The translations under genes were made by a program, and so were the position numbers. A stretch of 41,402 nt of DNA, from the NCBI GenBank assembly GCA_021779835.1, contig JAJXZX010000029.1, positions 1-41,402 of the forward strand, given 5' to 3'. Each line of letters starts with the position of its first letter. Position 1 is the first letter of the stretch. Below are positions 1-7,116 of this stretch, one piece after another. A model generated the notes under the pieces. That model worked only from the letters and a program-made list of their open reading frames with translations, ran no database searches and had not been told where the DNA came from. The DNA is from Pseudomonadota bacterium (lineage in GTDB: Bacteria > Pseudomonadota > Alphaproteobacteria > Rhodobacterales > Rhodobacteraceae).

Positions 1-820
1 CCGCGATCTTTTGCCCCGGTGACACCAGATCGCCCTCGCGCACGCCGATGTTGGCCACCACGCCATCAACCGGCGCACGCAACACGGTGCGGCCAAGATT
101 GCGCTGGGCCTGATCGACGGCCAGCTTCAGGCTTTCCAATTGGCTTTGCGCCTCGGCCTGCTGCGCGATCAGCACACCCACATTGGCCGAGGCCGCCGAA
201 ATCTGCGCATCGGCGCCCGTGACGCCCGCCTGTGCCAAAGCCAGTGCGGCGGTCGCGTCATCGACATCCGATTGCGCCGCCACCGAGGATTTGGCCAAGC
301 GCTGCACGCGGTCGTATTTGTTCTGCGCGTTCTGCAAAGTGGCCTCGGCGGCGGACTTTTGCGCGCGCGCCTGCTCGACCACCGCCTTGGCCGCCCCGAC
401 CTGCGTGCCGATCCGTTTGATCGTCTCGCCTTGCGTCGCCACCTGACTTTGCGCGGTCTTCACGGCGTTCTGATAATCGCCGTCGTCCAGCTGCAACAGC
501 AGATCGCCCGCCTTAACGCTTTGGTTTTCCTTCACCGCCACCGTCTGCACATAGCCCTGAACCTTGGGCGCAATCGCGGTGATGTCCGCCTGCAGATAGG
601 CGTCATCCGTGCTTTCCATATACTGCCCGACGGTCCAGTATTCATAGCCAGCCTTCCCCCCGAACGCGAGCGCGACGAGCAAAAGGCCCCCCAGAACGAA
701 CTTCTTGCGGTTCGGCTTCTTTGGTACAGGGGCCGCCGCTTCGGTTTCCACCCGCGCGGGGAAGGGCTTCACTTCGGCGAGCGTTTGGCTTTCGGCGGGT
801 TTGCTTGAGGGCTGGTCCAT
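1..820 (-). CDS. HlyD/EmrA-family efflux periplasmic adaptor (3' end outside window)
   Basis: This is a membrane-fusion protein that would link an inner-membrane MFS or RND pump to an outer-membrane channel. The reading frame stays open to base 1, so the C-terminal part is missing and about 273 residues are visible. They show a proline- and lysine-rich cytoplasmic leader (about 1-42), one hydrophobic anchor (FVLGGLLLVALAFGG, about 43-58), then YMESTDDAYLQADI, the usual start of EmrA/HlyD adaptors. A lipoyl-like strand (VKAGDLLLQLDD) and a long Ala/Gln/Lys coiled-coil hairpin follow, and the lipoyl half returns near LRAPVDGVVANIGVREGD. The start is the ATG at 820; its ribosome site (AAAGAA) is weak. 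The gene is divergent from a TetR gene, and two matching operators lie between them, so drug- or solvent-inducible efflux is likely. The family is clear; the pump partner and substrate are not visible. Confidence 0.9.
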   Translation of the reverse strand, partial: MDQPSSKPAESQTLAEVKPFPARVETEAAAPVPKKPNRKKFVLGGLLLVALAFGGKAGYEYWTVGQYMESTDDAYLQADITAIAPKVQGYVQTVAVKENQSVKAGDLLLQLDDGDYQNAVKTAQSQVATQGETIKRIGTQVGAAKAVVEQARAQKSAAEATLQNAQNKYDRVQRLAKSSVAAQSDVDDATAALALAQAGVTGADAQISAASANVGVLIAQQAEAQSQLESLKLAVDQAQRNLGRTVLRAPVDGVVANIGVREGDLVSPGQKIA

Positions 821-874
821 GACGTCATTCTTTCAAGTCGGGGCGAAACAGGCGGATTCGCGGCAAATTTCATC

Positions 875-888
875 GAACCATGTGGTTC
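875..888. promoter_or_regulatory. TetR operator-like inverted repeat, site 2
   Basis: The sequence is GAACCA-TG-TGGTTC, with arms of six bases. The outer GAACC/GGTTC half-sites and the 4-bp spacing are the same as in the perfect palindrome at 934-947. Centres are 59 bp apart. It lies between the proposed adaptor promoter and the adaptor start, where a bound repressor would block elongation or initiation. Confidence 0.6.
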
Positions 889-909
889 TGTCGGTTGACT
901 TAGCGCGCG

Positions 910-915
910 ATTATG
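910..915 (-). promoter_or_regulatory. Candidate -10 element (CATAAT) for the HlyD-family gene
   Basis: Read on the minus strand this is CATAAT, five of six matches to TATAAT. The hexamer 17 bp upstream (GGTTCT) is a poor -35 and is the right half of the operator at 934-947. A repressor on that operator would therefore cover the -35 region. The assignment is by eye only. Confidence 0.35.
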
Positions 916-930
916 CCCAAATCAAGTGAG

Positions 931-950
931 ATAGAACCGATCGGTTCGAT
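931..950. promoter_or_regulatory. TetR operator, site 1 (near-perfect 20-bp palindrome)
   Basis: The core GAACCGATCGGTTC (934-947) is a perfect 14-bp palindrome. Two further outer pairs match after one mismatch, giving a 20-bp dyad. This form and size are usual for TetR/AcrR operators. The adjacent tetR gene begins about 30 bp downstream, so the site can also serve autoregulation. Confidence 0.75.
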
Positions 951-976
951 ATTTATTTGGAGTGGTGCCCGACGTG

Positions 977-1645
977 ATGAACCCTTCGGACAGTGCCAAG
1001 ACCTGCCCCAGCCATTCGCTGCGCCTTGCCGCGGGGCACGACCCCGCCAAACGCGCGCAAATCCTCGAAGGGGCAGGGCGCGTGATCAGCCGTATGGGAT
1101 ACGACGCCGCCAGCGTCAACGACATCGCCCGCGAGGCGGGGGTGTCGAAGGGGACGATCTATGTCTACTTTTCCAGCAAAGAAGACCTGTTCGAGGAACT
1201 CATGGACGAGGTCCGCGAGAGCCTGTTCCGAGAGTTGGAGGCCGAACTCGAACGCCCCGGCACGCTGAAAGACCGCCTGCTGCGTTACGCAACCGTGCTC
1301 GCGACGCGGCTCTGCTCTGACCGGGTGATCCGCGCGCATCGCGTCATCATCGGCGTGACAGAGCGGATGCCAGAGATCGGTGCCCGCTTCTACGATCGTG
1401 GTGCCACGCGCGGCACGCGGCTGCTGGTGGGGTTTCTGGAACCTGAAGTCGCGGCGGGGCGTCTGACTATCCCCGACATCCCGCTTGCCGCCTCGCAGTT
1501 TTTCGAGCTGTGCATGGTCGGTCTTTTTCGCCCCCGCCTGCTGGGCCACATGCCCGCCCCGCCGACCGAGGCCGAGGTTGCCCGCATCGTCAGCGCCGGT
1601 GTCGATATGTTCCTCTGCCGCTACAGCGCGCCCGTGGGACGCTGA
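977..1645 (+). CDS. TetR/AcrR-family transcriptional regulator
   Basis: This is a DNA-binding repressor of the TetR family. The N-terminal helix-turn-helix is plain: RAQILEGAGRVISRMGYDAASVNDIAREAGVSKGTIYVYFSSKEDLFEEL in pieces, with the recognition-helix signature VSKGTIYVYF at about residues 55-64. The remaining 150 residues form the helical ligand-binding and dimer domain, which is not conserved enough to name a ligand. I chose the ATG at 977. A GGAG at 959-962 sits upstream of it, while an upstream GTG at 962 would overlap that ribosome site; GTG at 974 is also possible. The gene is divergent from the HlyD-family adaptor, and paired palindromes lie in the shared intergenic region. It is therefore most likely the local repressor of that efflux system and of itself. 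Confidence 0.93.
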   Translation: MNPSDSAKTCPSHSLRLAAGHDPAKRAQILEGAGRVISRMGYDAASVNDIAREAGVSKGTIYVYFSSKEDLFEELMDEVRESLFRELEAELERPGTLKDRLLRYATVLATRLCSDRVIRAHRVIIGVTERMPEIGARFYDRGATRGTRLLVGFLEPEVAAGRLTIPDIPLAASQFFELCMVGLFRPRLLGHMPAPPTEAEVARIVSAGVDMFLCRYSAPVGR

Positions 1646-2098
1646 CGTCCTTAACCCGCACGATGCTGGTGACGTCCGGCGTGCCATCCGCGTTGCCGGG
1701 TTTCACTTTGCCCTTTACGACCGAAACTCCCTGAACGCCTGGTGGTCGTCTATGCGGTACGACGTCGTGCCGTTGCCCAGCCAGTCGAAATCGAAGCCTG
1801 CAAGGGCCTCGACCACGGCGCAAGCGTCAAAACCTTTCGCCCGCGCGGCCGCATCCGCATACAGCGGCGTCTGCGCGTAGCATACCCGCCATTTGGCGCG
1901 ACGGCATGGCATATTAGGTGCGGAGAACTTCACAAAGGCCTTTGTGGCGTTGATCCCCTTGCCGTCCAGCACCTTGGATGAGAACGTCTACAGTATGCCG
2001 CCGTCGCCTTCGCCGTTCAGGTGTTTGACCGCCAGCCGAACCGCGCGAGCGGCCGCCCACTATGCGTGCGCGACCGTCCAGTGACCATTGGGGTTCAT
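1640..2098 (-). pseudogene. Decayed ABC transporter solute-binding protein (Peripla_BP_6-like)
   Basis: Minus-strand translation from an ATG at 2098 gives a protein-like string broken by two in-frame stops (after WTVAHA, and after GEGDGGIL). An open stretch follows from 1972 to 1715. A frameshift near 1720 then moves to another frame that continues VVKGKVKPGNADGTPDV before running into the 3' end of tetR. The pieces QTPLYADAAARAKG, ALAGFDFDWLGNGTTSYR and DDHQAF resemble the C-terminal part of branched-chain-amino-acid-type binding proteins (YRAEDHQ region followed by VVKGK). The front piece, RAVRLAVKHLN, resembles the N-terminal helix of the same fold, so an internal deletion is also likely. 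No other transporter subunit is nearby. That this is a remnant is fairly secure; the family call is from memory of motifs. Confidence 0.5.
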
Positions 2099-2312
2099 GA
2101 CGGGGCGAATTCGAAGATCTGGCAATAACCTATTAAAAATGAACGATTTTGGAAAACAATCTGCTTGCGCCTGCGGCAATACAGACGACGCATTTTCTTG
2201 CACTCGCGGTGGCGCGTTGGAACCACGAACGTTGGATTACATGTGATTTGATCGAGAGGTGCCGCCGGGCGCTGGTGCCGTCAAGGCAACCGCTCGCGCC
2301 GACGCGCCATGC
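2099..2312. other. Intergenic stretch with no gene recognised
   Basis: This lies between the pseudogene and the terminator of the permease gene. It contains a short A/T-rich run (about 2128-2160). Every reading frame through it is either broken or lacks recognisable protein character and a ribosome site. It may be further debris from the decayed locus. Confidence 0.4.
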
Positions 2313-2339
2313 AAAAAAACCGGGGCGTTTCGGCCCCGG
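2313..2339 (-). terminator. Rho-independent terminator of the acetate permease gene
   Basis: Read on the minus strand, CCGGGGC and GCCCCGG form a stem around a six-base loop, followed directly by seven T residues. It lies about 35 bp past the stop codon of the permease gene. This is one of the clearest terminators in the window. Confidence 0.9.
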
Positions 2340-2373
2340 CTTTCGGTTTTCTGGCGAATGGTGGGGGCGGAGC

Positions 2374-2964
2374 TCAGGCGAGCGGTTTGCCGACCGGCAG
2401 CACATCGCGGCCAAAGACGCTCAGGAAGATGACGTGGAACATCATGTACCATGCGGTCAGCGCGCAGACGATCAGGTCCCATGCGGCCAGCGGCAGCAGG
2501 CTCTTGTTGCCCCAGAATACCAGTGCCAGCAGGATGAAGCCGATCAGCAGCGTGAGGAAGGTGAACCACATCGCCTTCGAGATTTTGAACGAGGCAATCC
2601 ACAGGCCGCCGGTGAACATTGCCCACACAAGCATCAGGAAGCCGAGGTCGTTTTCGCTGAGCTTCAACATCGGGTTGCCCGAGGTCGAGCCGAGCAGGTA
2701 GGCGCAAAGCATGATCCAGAAAGCGCCATACCCGGCGAACGCGGCAAAGCCAAAGTTGTTGCCGGTTTTCTGCTCCTGAAAGCCCGCGATAAGCTGGGCA
2801 AACCCGCCAAAGACGAAGCCGCACCAGATCACCGGCCCGATGTCGATCCAGCCTAGGTTATGAAATTGCAGCAAAAGCGTGGTCATGCCGAAGCCGCCAA
2901 GCCCGACGACGGCGGGGTTGCCGATTGCCGGTGCTTGTGCGGTGTCTGTTGAAGTTTGCGCCAT
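2374..2964 (-). CDS. satP: GPR1/FUN34/YaaH-family acetate/succinate permease
   Basis: This small inner-membrane carrier of 196 residues takes up acetate and related short acids with protons or sodium in characterised family members. The family signature near the N-terminus is present: NPAVVGLGGFGMTTLLLQFHNLG. Six hydrophobic helices follow, with the conserved stretch FGFAAFAGYGAFW in the middle and WYMMFHVIFLSVFG near the end. An upstream ATG at 2991 exists, but the ATG at 2964 has a near-ideal AAGGAG ribosome site and gives the usual family length. The gene stands alone with its own terminator. Its upstream region is unusually long and holds palindromes, a candidate promoter and a ten-codon upstream ORF, which suggests regulated expression. 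The symbol follows the E. coli relative; the substrate is inferred. Confidence 0.9.
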   Translation of the reverse strand: MAQTSTDTAQAPAIGNPAVVGLGGFGMTTLLLQFHNLGWIDIGPVIWCGFVFGGFAQLIAGFQEQKTGNNFGFAAFAGYGAFWIMLCAYLLGSTSGNPMLKLSENDLGFLMLVWAMFTGGLWIASFKISKAMWFTFLTLLIGFILLALVFWGNKSLLPLAAWDLIVCALTAWYMMFHVIFLSVFGRDVLPVGKPLA

Positions 2965-3165
2965 GGTAGCTCCTTGGGTTGTGTTGGACATGCAGGTGGG
3001 GTCGGCAAAAGCCGGGGTGTTTCGCTCCGACAGGCGGGGCGATTGAAACTATGCGGTTGGGCTCTGGTGCCGCCCGCGAGCGGCGCGCCGCGCGTTCAGG
3101 CTATGCCGGTGTCGCGCCACTCTGGGGCGTCGATACAACGGCAGGTGCCAGCGAAACGCGGGCGA

Positions 3166-3198
3166 TCAAGGGCTGGGTGATTTTTTGACTGTCGGCAT
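3166..3198 (-). other. Ten-codon upstream ORF in the permease leader
   Basis: An ATG at 3198 on the minus strand follows a strong ribosome site (GGGAGGAG, about 4-5 nt spacing) and encodes MPTVKKSPSP before a TGA. It lies about 200 nt before the permease start and downstream of the proposed promoter. It is too short to be a normal protein. A leader peptide with a regulatory role is possible because the end is Ser-Pro-Ser-Pro. The ribosome site is visible; the function is inference. Confidence 0.35.
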
Positions 3199-3268
3199 GT
3201 GCTCCTCCCAAAGCATGGTCCCGTTTGCGCCTTGCCGGGCTTTACCGCCCATTGGTCAATGACGCAGA

Positions 3269-3296
3269 GGTATATTGCTTCAGGAGGGGACAACAA
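3269..3296 (-). promoter_or_regulatory. Candidate sigma-70 promoter for the permease gene
   Basis: On the minus strand TTGTTG (3296-3291), a 16-bp spacer and TATACC (3274-3269) fit a moderate housekeeping promoter. Transcription would begin near 3262, leaving a leader of about 300 nt that includes the ten-codon ORF. Confidence 0.4.
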
Positions 3297-3352
3297 ATCA
3301 ATAACTAATTGTGAATAAAGAGTTTTTTTGTAAATAATTGACTGGAAAATGC

Positions 3353-3370
3353 GGATATTTGTAAATATCC
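3353..3370. promoter_or_regulatory. 18-bp palindrome, probable regulator site upstream of the permease promoter
   Basis: GGATATTT-GT-AAATATCC is a perfect inverted repeat with a two-base centre. It lies about 100 bp upstream of the inferred start of transcription, where an activator would sit. The word TTTGTAAAT inside it also occurs at 3327-3335, 31 bp away, or about three helical turns. Confidence 0.5.
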
Positions 3371-3419
3371 TTTACCGCAGCCACGAATTTTGTTTGTTTG
3401 TTGTAGCTTGGCAAATTGT

Positions 3420-3431
3420 CACGAATTCGTG
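3420..3431. promoter_or_regulatory. 12-bp perfect palindrome CACGAATTCGTG
   Basis: The dodecamer is self-complementary. Its half CACGAATT recurs at 3382-3389. It lies in the A/T-rich control region between the permease and DUF6476 genes. It may be a second regulator site, but no family can be named. Confidence 0.35.
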
Positions 3432-3547
3432 TTTGCCCGGCGATTGCGGCGTGACACCGGTGCGCGCCGGCGATTTGCCGCCAGTCTGAGGGCATGTGGC
3501 GTTTTGTCGCGGGCGTACAGGCCCGCTACGCTGCCGAATCTGTGCAG

Positions 3548-3853
3548 TTACTTCACGGTGAATGTGTCGCGCAACGCGCCGGTGCGTCCGTCATAAACCA
3601 GAATTTTGCCGCTATCGGTGACGATCGCCACCCAGCCTTTGCCTTGCGTCACCGCGGTCGCCTGCGCTCCGTCAGGAAGTGTGATCTTGTCGGGCACGAT
3701 CAATGTGCCATCATTATCGGACGGGAAGCGGATGACAAAGACCGCAACGACGGTTATGAGCCCTGCAATCATGGTGACGGTCAGCGATGTCACCAGTATC
3801 CTCAGAAACCGCAGGGTGGAGTCTTGTCCATCCGGTGCCGGAGCGTCCTGCAT
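3548..3853 (-). CDS. DUF6476 family membrane protein
   Basis: This 101-residue protein has no known function. It has a short polar N-terminus, one membrane helix (about residues 20-42, SLTVTMIAGLITVVAVFVIRF), and an outside domain with LPDGAQATAVTQGKGWVAIVTDSGKILVYDGRTG. That last part looks like two beta-propeller-type strands. I recognise it as the DUF6476 family found beside rluD in Rhodobacterales. The start ATG at 3853 has an AGGAGA ribosome site that lies inside the first codons of the divergent rluD. Its start codon shares two bases with the rluD start (CATG, 3851-3854). Function unknown. Confidence 0.85.
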   Translation of the reverse strand: MQDAPAPDGQDSTLRFLRILVTSLTVTMIAGLITVVAVFVIRFPSDNDGTLIVPDKITLPDGAQATAVTQGKGWVAIVTDSGKILVYDGRTGALRDTFTVK

Positions 3854-4886
3854 GCCGTCTTCTCCTGATCGAGTGCTTCAGGTCCGTATCCAACCGGACC
3901 CGCCCGACCGCCTTGATAAGGCGCTTGCGCGTGATGTGCCAGAACAAGCGGCGCTTTCCCGCTCTCGTCTCGCAAGGTTGATTGCCGATGGCGCCGTCAC
4001 GCGCGGCGGTGTGGCGCTGACCGAACCCAAGGCGCGTGTGACCGCGGGCGACGAGATCACCATCCAGCTTGACGAAGCGGTAGAGGTCGAGGCGCGCCCC
4101 GAGGCGATCCCGCTGGAGGTCGTCTACGAGGACGGCGACCTGATCGTCATCAACAAGCCTGCCGGTATGGTCGTGCATCCCGCGCCTGGCTCGTGGACCG
4201 GCACGCTGGTCAACGCACTTTTGGCGCATTGCGGCGACACGCTCTCTGGCATCGGCGGCGAAAAACGCCCCGGCATCGTGCATCGCATCGACAAGGACAC
4301 CTCTGGCCTGCTGGTCGTCGCCAAATCCGACCGCGCCCACCACGGACTTGCCGAACAGTTCGAGAAACACACGGTCAACCGCCGCTACCTTGCGGTGGCG
4401 AACGGCGTGCCTGACACCGCCGACCCGCGTCTGCATGGCGTCAAAGGCGTCAGCTTTGAGGCCGCCAACATCTTACGCATCGCAACCCAGCTTGCCCGCC
4501 ACAAGACCGACCGCCAGCGTCAGGCTGTGCTGTTCCACGGTGGCCGCCACGCCGTGACCCGTGCCCGCGTGGTGGAAACCTTCGGCACGCCGCCCATCGC
4601 CTGCCTGCTGGAATGCTGGCTAGAAACCGGCCGCACGCATCAGATCCGCGTCCACCTTGCCCATGCCGGTCACGGCCTGATCGGCGACCCGACCTATGGC
4701 GGGCGCCGCAAGCTGTCCGTCAAGTCGGTGGGTGAGGCGGGGGTAGAGGCCGCAGCCCTTTTCCCGCGTCAGGCGCTCCACGCCGCCACGCTGGGCTTCC
4801 TCCATCCGGTGACGGGCGAGGCGTTGGAATTCGAGGCGCCCTTGCCCCCCGACATGACGGCCCTTCTCGCCGCCCTGCGCCGGTAA
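3852..4886 (+). CDS. rluD: RluA/RluD-family 23S rRNA pseudouridine synthase
   Basis: This enzyme converts uridines in 23S rRNA to pseudouridine. The 344 residues contain an N-terminal S4 RNA-binding domain (RLDKALARDVPEQAALSRSRLARLIADGAV), the linker VIYED/INKPAGMVVHPAPG, and the catalytic signature GIVHRIDKDTSGLLVVAK with the essential aspartate in HRIDKDTSG. The late motif GRTHQIRVHLAHAGHGLIGDPTYG is typical of the RluD branch. A longer frame runs back to 3606 but covers the divergent DUF6476 gene. The ATG at 3852 has a CGGAG ribosome site at eight bases and gives the normal length. The exact target uridines (RluD-type 1911/1915/1917) are inferred from family membership. Confidence 0.92.
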   Translation: MPSSPDRVLQVRIQPDPPDRLDKALARDVPEQAALSRSRLARLIADGAVTRGGVALTEPKARVTAGDEITIQLDEAVEVEARPEAIPLEVVYEDGDLIVINKPAGMVVHPAPGSWTGTLVNALLAHCGDTLSGIGGEKRPGIVHRIDKDTSGLLVVAKSDRAHHGLAEQFEKHTVNRRYLAVANGVPDTADPRLHGVKGVSFEAANILRIATQLARHKTDRQRQAVLFHGGRHAVTRARVVETFGTPPIACLLECWLETGRTHQIRVHLAHAGHGLIGDPTYGGRRKLSVKSVGEAGVEAAALFPRQALHAATLGFLHPVTGEALEFEAPLPPDMTALLAALRR

Positions 4887-4981
4887 CGCGCCCGCACAAT
4901 TTGGCGCGGCGCGGCGAATATTCTGGCCCCGCGACGGTTCCGCCGTCACCATACGTTAAACATTCGATGTTAGCGCAACCC

Positions 4982-5010
4982 TTGAACCACTCAGGGTGAG
5001 TGCATAGCTA
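4982..5010 (+). promoter_or_regulatory. Weak candidate promoter of rpoH
   Basis: TTGAAC (4982-4987) is followed after 17 bp by TAGCTA. The -35 is reasonable and the -10 poor. CTTGAA also resembles the -35 of heat-shock (sigma-32) promoters, but no convincing sigma-32 -10 follows. This is a suggestion only. Confidence 0.25.
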
Positions 5011-5059
5011 CGATACTTGTGCGCGGTCAGGTAAGGCCGCCCGGAAAAGGGGGTCATGG

Positions 5060-5956
5060 ATGAGCAGTTACACCAATCTTCCGGCACCGTCGCCCGAACA
5101 GGGTCTGAACCGGTATCTTCAGGAAATCCGCAAATTTCCGATGCTGGAACCGGAAGAAGAATACATGCTGGCGAAACGCTGGGTGGATCATCAGGACGCG
5201 GAAGCGGCCCACAAGATGGTCACCTCCCACCTGCGTCTCGCCGCCAAAATCGCTATGGGGTATCGCGGCTACGGACTGCCGCAGGCCGAGGTTATATCAG
5301 AGGCAAACGTGGGCCTGATGCAGGCGGTCAAACGTTTCGACCCGGAAAAGGGCTTCCGCCTTGCGACCTACGCGATGTGGTGGATCCGCGCCTCGATTCA
5401 GGAATACATCCTGCGCTCGTGGTCGCTGGTGAAACTCGGCACCACGTCCGCGCAGAAAAAGCTGTTCTTCAATCTGCGCAAGGCCAAGGCCAAACTCGGC
5501 GCGCTGGAAGAGGGCGATCTGCGCCCCGAAAACGTCGCCAAAATCGCGCATGACCTGAACGTCAGCGAGTCCGAGGTCGTGGCGATGAACCGCCGCCTGT
5601 CGGGGGGCGACGCATCGCTGAACGCCACGGTCGGCTCTGACGGCGATTCCGTCACCCAATGGCAGGACTGGCTGGAGGATGAGGATGCCGACCAAGCGGG
5701 CGACTACGCCGAGCGCGACGAACTGGACGCGCGCCGCGACTTGATGCTGCGCGCGATGGAGGTTCTAAACGACCGGGAAAAGGATATCCTGACCGAACGC
5801 CGCTTGCAGGACCAGCCCGTCACGCTGGAGGAACTGTCCGAGAAATTCTCTGTCAGCCGCGAACGCATCCGCCAGATCGAGGTTCGCGCCTTTGAAAAGC
5901 TACAAAATCGGATGCGCGAACTGGCCGTTGAAAAGGGCATGTTGATCCCGGCTTGA
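5060..5956 (+). CDS. rpoH: RNA polymerase heat-shock sigma factor RpoH (sigma-32)
   Basis: This alternative sigma factor directs transcription of chaperone and protease genes. The 298 residues show region 1.2/2 (PSPEQGLNRYLQEI, ANVGLMQAVKRFDPEKGFRLATYAMWWIRASIQEYILRSW). They also carry the RpoH box QKKLFFNLRK, which separates RpoH from RpoD and FliA. Region 4 has ILTERRLQDQPVTLEELSEKFSVSRERIRQIEVRAFEKLQ, the helix-turn-helix for the -35. The frame opens earlier at 5000, but the family start MSSYTNLP is the ATG at 5060, after a purine-rich GGAAAAGGGGGTC. Many Rhodobacterales carry two rpoH copies; which one this is cannot be told here. A strong terminator follows the gene. Confidence 0.95.
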   Translation: MSSYTNLPAPSPEQGLNRYLQEIRKFPMLEPEEEYMLAKRWVDHQDAEAAHKMVTSHLRLAAKIAMGYRGYGLPQAEVISEANVGLMQAVKRFDPEKGFRLATYAMWWIRASIQEYILRSWSLVKLGTTSAQKKLFFNLRKAKAKLGALEEGDLRPENVAKIAHDLNVSESEVVAMNRRLSGGDASLNATVGSDGDSVTQWQDWLEDEDADQAGDYAERDELDARRDLMLRAMEVLNDREKDILTERRLQDQPVTLEELSEKFSVSRERIRQIEVRAFEKLQNRMRELAVEKGMLIPA

Positions 5957-5993
5957 CCAGCCCGACCCGGCGTGCAGTTCGTCGTGCAAACAC

Positions 5994-6019
5994 GGGCCAC
6001 CCGTCGCGGTGGCCCTTTT
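5994..6019 (+). terminator. Rho-independent terminator after rpoH
   Basis: GGGCCACC and GGTGGCCC form a perfect eight-base stem with a six-base loop, followed by TTTT. It lies about 40 bp past the rpoH stop codon and separates rpoH from the oxidoreductase gene. Confidence 0.88.
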
Positions 6020-6093
6020 CGTTGGCGCTAACTGCCGCTAGTCTCCGCCTGCCAATACATGCCGTGTCACCGCGGCCCAAAGGGAGAAAAGCC

Positions 6094-7059
6094 ATGCAAC
6101 CTACTGTCCGCTGGGGCGTGCTAAGCGCCGCCAAGATTGCCCGTGAATGGCTGTGCCCGGCCATCCACAACTCTTCCCAAGGCGTCATTACCGCTATCGC
6201 CAGCCGCACACCCGGCAAGGCCGAGGCGCTGGCCGCGCCTTATGGCGACGTCAAATGTCACAGCAGTTACGAGGCTTTGCTGGCCGATCCTAATGTTGAC
6301 GCGATCTACATCCCGCTGCCCAACCTCGGCCATGTCGAGTGGACGGAAAAGGCGCTTCGCGCCGGGAAACACGTGCTGTGTGAAAAGCCGATCGCGCTGG
6401 AAGCGGCGCAGATCGACGGCCTTATCAAGCTGCGCGACCAGACCAAACTGGTCGCAGCAGAGGCCTTCATGGTCACGCACCATCCGCAATGGCACCGCGT
6501 CCGCGCGTTGCTGGCCGAAGGCGCGATTGGCAAGCTGCGCCATGTGCAGGGCGCCTTCAGTTTCTACAACGACGACGTGGCCAACATCCGCAATGATGCC
6601 AGCCAAGCCGGCGGCGCGCTGCGCGACATCGGCGTCTACCCCTCGGTCGTCACTCGGTTCGCGACCGGCGAGGAACCCACCGCGATCTCCTCGCGCATCG
6701 ACTGGGACAACGGCATCGACGCCACCGCGCGCGTCTGGGCCGAATTCCCCGGCTTCTCGATCGATTTCTACGTCTCGATGCGGATGCACCCGCTGCAACA
6801 GATGATCTTCCACGGGGATGCGGGCTGGATCCGCGTTGCAACGCCGTTCAACGCCAAGGCTTACGGCGACGATGTGATCGAACTTCGCGACCGCAGCGGC
6901 GTGGTGAAAACCGAGCGTTTCCCGTTGGTTGATCAGTATCGCGTGCAGATCGACAACTTCAACACTTCGGTGCTGACCGGCGCACCCTACCTCTGCCCAC
7001 TGGAATTCTCGCGCGGCAATCAGGCGATGATCGACATGATCTACGAGGCGGCGCGTTAA
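6094..7059 (+). CDS. Gfo/Idh/MocA-family NAD(P)-dependent oxidoreductase
   Basis: This is a 321-residue dehydrogenase of the glucose-fructose oxidoreductase / inositol dehydrogenase family. It acts on a sugar or polyol that cannot be named. The N-terminal Rossmann part begins VRWGVLSAAKIAREW and continues to the family motif CEKPIAL at about residues 96-102, which carries the conserved lysine. The C-terminal beta-sheet domain contains GALRDIGVYP, with the G-x-x-D-x-G-x-Y pattern of this family. The start is the ATG at 6094 with AGGGAG ten bases upstream; a longer frame running back into rpoH is not credible. The gene stands alone after the rpoH terminator and converges on the peptidase gene. 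The D-xylose or dihydrodiol dehydrogenase subgroup is the nearest I recall, without certainty. Confidence 0.88.
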   Translation: MQPTVRWGVLSAAKIAREWLCPAIHNSSQGVITAIASRTPGKAEALAAPYGDVKCHSSYEALLADPNVDAIYIPLPNLGHVEWTEKALRAGKHVLCEKPIALEAAQIDGLIKLRDQTKLVAAEAFMVTHHPQWHRVRALLAEGAIGKLRHVQGAFSFYNDDVANIRNDASQAGGALRDIGVYPSVVTRFATGEEPTAISSRIDWDNGIDATARVWAEFPGFSIDFYVSMRMHPLQQMIFHGDAGWIRVATPFNAKAYGDDVIELRDRSGVVKTERFPLVDQYRVQIDNFNTSVLTGAPYLCPLEFSRGNQAMIDMIYEAAR

Positions 7060-7116
7060 GCCAGCCCTGCGGGCGGCCCCCAAGCGAGGGACTGCCCGCA
7101 CCTCGCTCGCCGGCGA

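Larger units (their letters stand above)
2965..3547. other. Long regulatory intergenic region upstream of the permease gene
   Basis: These 580 bp carry no convincing full-size gene. The half nearest the permease is GC-rich and would be its transcript leader. The far half (about 3295-3432) is markedly A/T-rich for this genome. It holds an 18-bp palindrome, a 12-bp palindrome and a repeated TTTGTAAAT word, as expected of a control region. Confidence 0.6.

Noticed and set aside
3096..3296. 66-codon frame on the minus strand upstream of the permease gene
   Set aside because: It has no ribosome site, no motif and unusual composition, and it covers the proposed promoter and leader.
3509..3526. GCGGGC/GCCCGC hairpin after the DUF6476 gene as a terminator
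   Set aside because: No T-run follows on the minus strand, so it is not called.
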